In this document: positions 61,361-64,000 of the stretch, one piece after another
How positions within the stretch are numbered: the stretch's first letter is position 1
Layout of the letters: each line of letters begins with the position of its first letter
Assembly (NCBI RefSeq): GCF_003143935.1
Contig: NZ_QFRX01000001.1
Span: 9,009,356-9,073,355 of the forward strand
Direction of reading: 5' to 3'
Source: Streptomyces sp. Act143
GTDB lineage: Bacteria; Actinomycetota; Actinomycetes; Streptomycetales; Streptomycetaceae
Length of the DNA stretch: 64,000 nucleotides
Made by a program: the position numbers and the translations under genes
Notes under the pieces: generated by a model
Database searches by the model: none
What the model saw: the letters and a program-made list of their open reading frames with translations, nothing else
Told to the model about the DNA's origin: nothing

Positions 61361-62521
61361 ATGTCCCCCCTCACTCCCTTCGACGGGCGCCGCATCCGCG
61401 CCGCCGTCATCGGCACCGGCGCCATCGCGCGCGGCTCCCACCTGCCCGCGCTCGCCAAGCTCGCCGAGGAGGGCGAGACCGAGGTCGTCGCCGCGGTCGA
61501 CATCGACGCCGCGGCCGTCGAGGAGTTCTGTACCGCCGGCGGGATTCCGCACGCCTACACCGACCTCGACCGCATGCTCCGCGAACAGCGGCCCGACCTG
61601 GTCACCATCTGCACCCCGCCCACCCTGCACCGCGAGCAGAGCATCGCCGCGCTGCGGGCCGGGGCCTGGGTCTGGTGCGAGAAGCCGCCGATGCCGACGC
61701 TGGCCGACTACGCGGCGGTGGAGGCGGAGGAGGGTGCGGAGAGCGGTCCATACTCCTCCATCGTCTTCCAGCACCGATTCGGTTCGGGCACCCGGCATGT
61801 GCGCCGCCTGCTCGCCGAGCAGGCCCTCGGCCGACCGCTGGTCGCCCACTGCCAGACCACCTGGTACCGCGACACCGCCTACTACGCCGTGCCCTGGCGC
61901 GGGCGCTGGGCGACCGAGGGCGGCGGCCCCGCCATGGGGCACGGCATCCACCAGATGGACCTCCTGCTCGACCTGCTCGGGCCCTGGAGCGAGGTGCGGG
62001 CCATGGCTGGGAGGCTGGTGCACGACGTGGAGACCGAGGACGTCTCCACCGCCCTGGTCCGCTTCGCGAACGGCGCCATGGCCACGGTCGTGAACAGCGT
62101 CCTGAGCCCCGACGAGGTCAGCCGCATCCGCATCGACTGCGAGCGGGCGACCGTCGAGCTCACCCACCTCTACGGCCACAGCAACGCGAACTGGTGCATC
62201 ACACCGGCCCGGGACGTGCCGGGCGACGAGGCGGACGCCTGGCGGGACTTCGGCCCGGACGTGCCCAGTTCGCACCTGGAGCAGCTGCGCGAACTGGTCG
62301 CGAGCATGCGGGCCGGGCAGCGCCCGCGCAGCAGCGGCGCCGACGGGCGCACCAGCCTGGAACTGATCGCCGCACTCTACAAGTCGGCGTTCACGGACGC
62401 CACGGTGAAGGCGGGCGAGATCGGCCCCGGCGACCCGTACTACACGGCCATGCACGGCAACGCGCCCGGCTGGGCACCCGCGGCCACCGCCCCGGTCGCC
62501 GGCGAGGAGGTGCCCGCATGA
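61361..62521 (+). CDS. Gfo/Idh/MocA family sugar dehydrogenase-like protein
   Basis: 386 aa. Rossmann VIGTGAIARGSHLPAL, WCEKPPMPTLADY with the EKP Lys, and HGIHQMDLLLDLLGPW. NAD(P)-dependent oxidation of a sugar or sugar acid. ATG 61361 is used; GAGGAG (61341-61346) is 14 nt upstream. First gene of an operon with a PmoA-like protein and a cupin. Confidence 0.88.
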   Translation: MSPLTPFDGRRIRAAVIGTGAIARGSHLPALAKLAEEGETEVVAAVDIDAAAVEEFCTAGGIPHAYTDLDRMLREQRPDLVTICTPPTLHREQSIAALRAGAWVWCEKPPMPTLADYAAVEAEEGAESGPYSSIVFQHRFGSGTRHVRRLLAEQALGRPLVAHCQTTWYRDTAYYAVPWRGRWATEGGGPAMGHGIHQMDLLLDLLGPWSEVRAMAGRLVHDVETEDVSTALVRFANGAMATVVNSVLSPDEVSRIRIDCERATVELTHLYGHSNANWCITPARDVPGDEADAWRDFGPDVPSSHLEQLRELVASMRAGQRPRSSGADGRTSLELIAALYKSAFTDATVKAGEIGPGDPYYTAMHGNAPGWAPAATAPVAGEEVPA

Positions 62522-63444
62522 GCGCGCTGCGCATCGTCCACGCGCACGGCGACCGCATCACCGTCACCGACCCCGCCACCGGCGTCGAGCTGCTCGCGTA
62601 CGTGTACCGCCCGGAGGCGGCCTGGGAGGCGCCCAAGCCGTACATCCACCCGCTGCGGACCCTGGCCGGCGACGTCGTCACCGACTACCGCCCGAACGAC
62701 CACCGCTGGCACAAGGGCCTGTCCCTGACCGCCTCGCACGTGTCGGGCGCCAACCTGTGGGGCGGCAACTCCTACGTCCACGGCGAGGGCTACCTCGAAC
62801 TCCCCGAGCGCGTCGGTTCGATGGTCCATGCCGCCTTCGACGAGGTCGCCGCGCACGACGACCGGGTCGTCATCGCCGAGCGTCTCACGTGGCACCCGTA
62901 CAGCGGCGAGCTGTGGGCCGACGAGCGGCGCCGCATCGAGATCCACGACGTCGACCCCGAGTCCGGTTCCTGGGCGCTGACCTGGACGAGCGCCATCACC
63001 AACCGGCGCGACGAGCCGCTGCTCTTCGGCAGCCCCACCACCGCCGGACGCGAGCTCGCCGGATACACCGGCCTGTTCTGGCGCGGCCCGCGGGCCTTCC
63101 GCGACGGCCGGATCACCGCCCCGGACGCCGAGGGGCCGGGCCTGCTGGGCGCGCAGGCGCCCTGGCTGGCCTTCTCCGGCGAGCACGACGGCACGGACGG
63201 CCACGCCACCCTCGTCTTCGAACACGCCCCCGAGAACGACCACTTGGGCACCGGAGGCGCCCACCCGGCCCACTGGTTCGTCCGCAACGACCCGTTCGCC
63301 GGTGTGGCCCCCTCCTGGGCCTTCTACGACGAACTCGAACTGGCCCCCGGCGCCACCCTCACCCGCCGCTACCGCGTCGTCGTCGCCGACGGCGTCTGGG
63401 AGCGGGAGGGGATCGCCAAGTACCTCGAGACCCACCCGTGGTGA
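62518..63444 (+). CDS. PmoA family protein (DUF6807)
   Basis: 308 aa. PmoA features: PKPYIHPLRTLAGDVVTDYRP, DHRWHKGLSL and the C-terminal HPAHWFVRNDPFAGV. The family is mostly uncharacterised and often stands beside Gfo/Idh genes in sugar catabolism clusters. GAGGAGG precedes ATG 62518, which overlaps the stop of the upstream gene. Confidence 0.87.
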   Translation: MSALRIVHAHGDRITVTDPATGVELLAYVYRPEAAWEAPKPYIHPLRTLAGDVVTDYRPNDHRWHKGLSLTASHVSGANLWGGNSYVHGEGYLELPERVGSMVHAAFDEVAAHDDRVVIAERLTWHPYSGELWADERRRIEIHDVDPESGSWALTWTSAITNRRDEPLLFGSPTTAGRELAGYTGLFWRGPRAFRDGRITAPDAEGPGLLGAQAPWLAFSGEHDGTDGHATLVFEHAPENDHLGTGGAHPAHWFVRNDPFAGVAPSWAFYDELELAPGATLTRRYRVVVADGVWEREGIAKYLETHPW

Positions 63445-63484
63445 CCGGCGGGACCGGCGCTGCCTGGGTGACCGGGGGGCCGGG

Positions 63485-64000
63485 GTGACTACTTACGAAG
63501 GGCTCCCCGGTGGGGTCGCCGTGTCGCACCTGTGCGTCTACGACTGGCCCGCCGCCGACGGTCTGCACGGCGGCACCCCCCATGTGCACCTGGTCTGCTC
63601 GGAGGCGTACGTCGTCACCGGCGGCCGGGGTGCCGTGCAGACCCTCACGACGTCCGGGTACGAGGTCACGCCCCTCGTGCCCGGCACGGTCGCCCGGTTC
63701 ACGCCGGGCACCGTTCACCGGCTGGTCAACGAGGGCGGGCTGCGCATCACCGTCCTCATGCAGAACAGCGGCCTGCCGGAGGCGGGGGACGCGGTGCTGA
63801 CGCTGCCCCCGGAACACCTGACCGACCCGGAGACCTACGCCGCCGCGACCACGATCCCGGCGGACGCGCCCGAGGCGGAACGGGAGCGGATCGCCCGGGC
63901 CCGGCGCGACCTCGCCCTGGAGGGCTACCGGCGGCTGCGGGAGGCGGCGGACGGCCCGGAGGCGCTGGCCGCCTTCCACCGGGCCGCTGCCGCGCTCGTA
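63485..64000 (+). CDS. Cupin domain protein, cut off by the window end
   Basis: 172 codons seen, no stop before the window ends. Cupin motif 1 PHVHLVCSEAYVVTGG and motif 2 TPGTVHRLVNEGG hold the metal-binding His and Glu residues. An all-helical part follows (RERIARARRDLALEGYRRL). GTG 63485 follows a G-rich stretch, 40 nt after the PmoA gene. It is the third gene of the operon, perhaps a sugar isomerase or epimerase. Confidence 0.82.
   Translation, partial: MTTYEGLPGGVAVSHLCVYDWPAADGLHGGTPHVHLVCSEAYVVTGGRGAVQTLTTSGYEVTPLVPGTVARFTPGTVHRLVNEGGLRITVLMQNSGLPEAGDAVLTLPPEHLTDPETYAAATTIPADAPEAERERIARARRDLALEGYRRLREAADGPEALAAFHRAAAALV

Overview
The window is very GC-rich, codes densely on both strands, and often shows strong GGAGG-type ribosome binding sites, GTG/TTG starts and probable leaderless genes. 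The gene families and gene order point to a Streptomyces chromosome. It opens inside the 3' end of a 5S rRNA gene, followed by that rRNA operon's terminator. The next 14 kb carry a cluster conserved in actinobacteria: cardiolipin-synthase-type CDP-alcohol phosphotransferase, nucleotidyltransferase/phosphomutase fusion, DUF881 - small basic protein - DUF881, a GarA-like FHA protein, FtsR-like MerR, bifunctional nuclease, second MerR, dinB, PRC-barrel protein and gcvP behind a tandem glycine riboswitch. The same order, with gcvH added, occurs in Mycobacterium (Rv1822 to Rv1832, from memory).

From 14 to 23 kb there are two molbindin-type genes and then a xylan/xylo-oligosaccharide island: an intracellular GH43 enzyme, a binding protein with two permeases, a secreted GH10 xylanase and a LacI-type regulator. 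Two promoters in the island share one layout, with a CGAA-N2-TTTCG operator about 35 bp downstream of the -10 box. From 23 to 45 kb is mixed accessory and housekeeping content: a GCS2-family ligase, a VWA/solute-binding lipoprotein-like protein, a CPBP protease, PhzF, a cyclase/ThDP-enzyme pair, PadR, a Clp-N protein, three EamA exporters, flavin-binding oxidoreductase-fold proteins, MocR, LysR, a degenerate isochorismatase, a Rieske lipoprotein and a HipA-like kinase with DUF3037. This part is rich in minisatellites (34 bp x 7, 45 bp x about 9, a 93-bp duplication).

From 45 to 64 kb come two SDR reductases behind an 11-bp repeat leader, a peptide-binding lipoprotein, ung, a TPR-like protein, a TetR/FAD-monooxygenase pair with three operators, Gfo/Idh, lnt, a SnoaL-like protein with a second FAD monooxygenase, a CPT-type kinase, a 59-aa protein, uppP, and a LacI-type-operator-driven Gfo/Idh - PmoA - cupin operon that runs off the end.

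The strongest regulatory observation is that four separate genes (dinB, ung, the unknown gene at 49771 and the unknown 59-aa gene at 59843-60022) carry the same TGTC(A/G)GTG-N8-TA/CANNNT promoter. This matches the RecA-independent DNA-damage (PafBC) promoter type and suggests that the two unknown genes belong to the DNA-damage response. The second is a possible leader-peptide/attenuator system between two EamA exporter genes (36227-36424), with a promoter, a leaderless 12-codon ORF and mutually exclusive hairpins.
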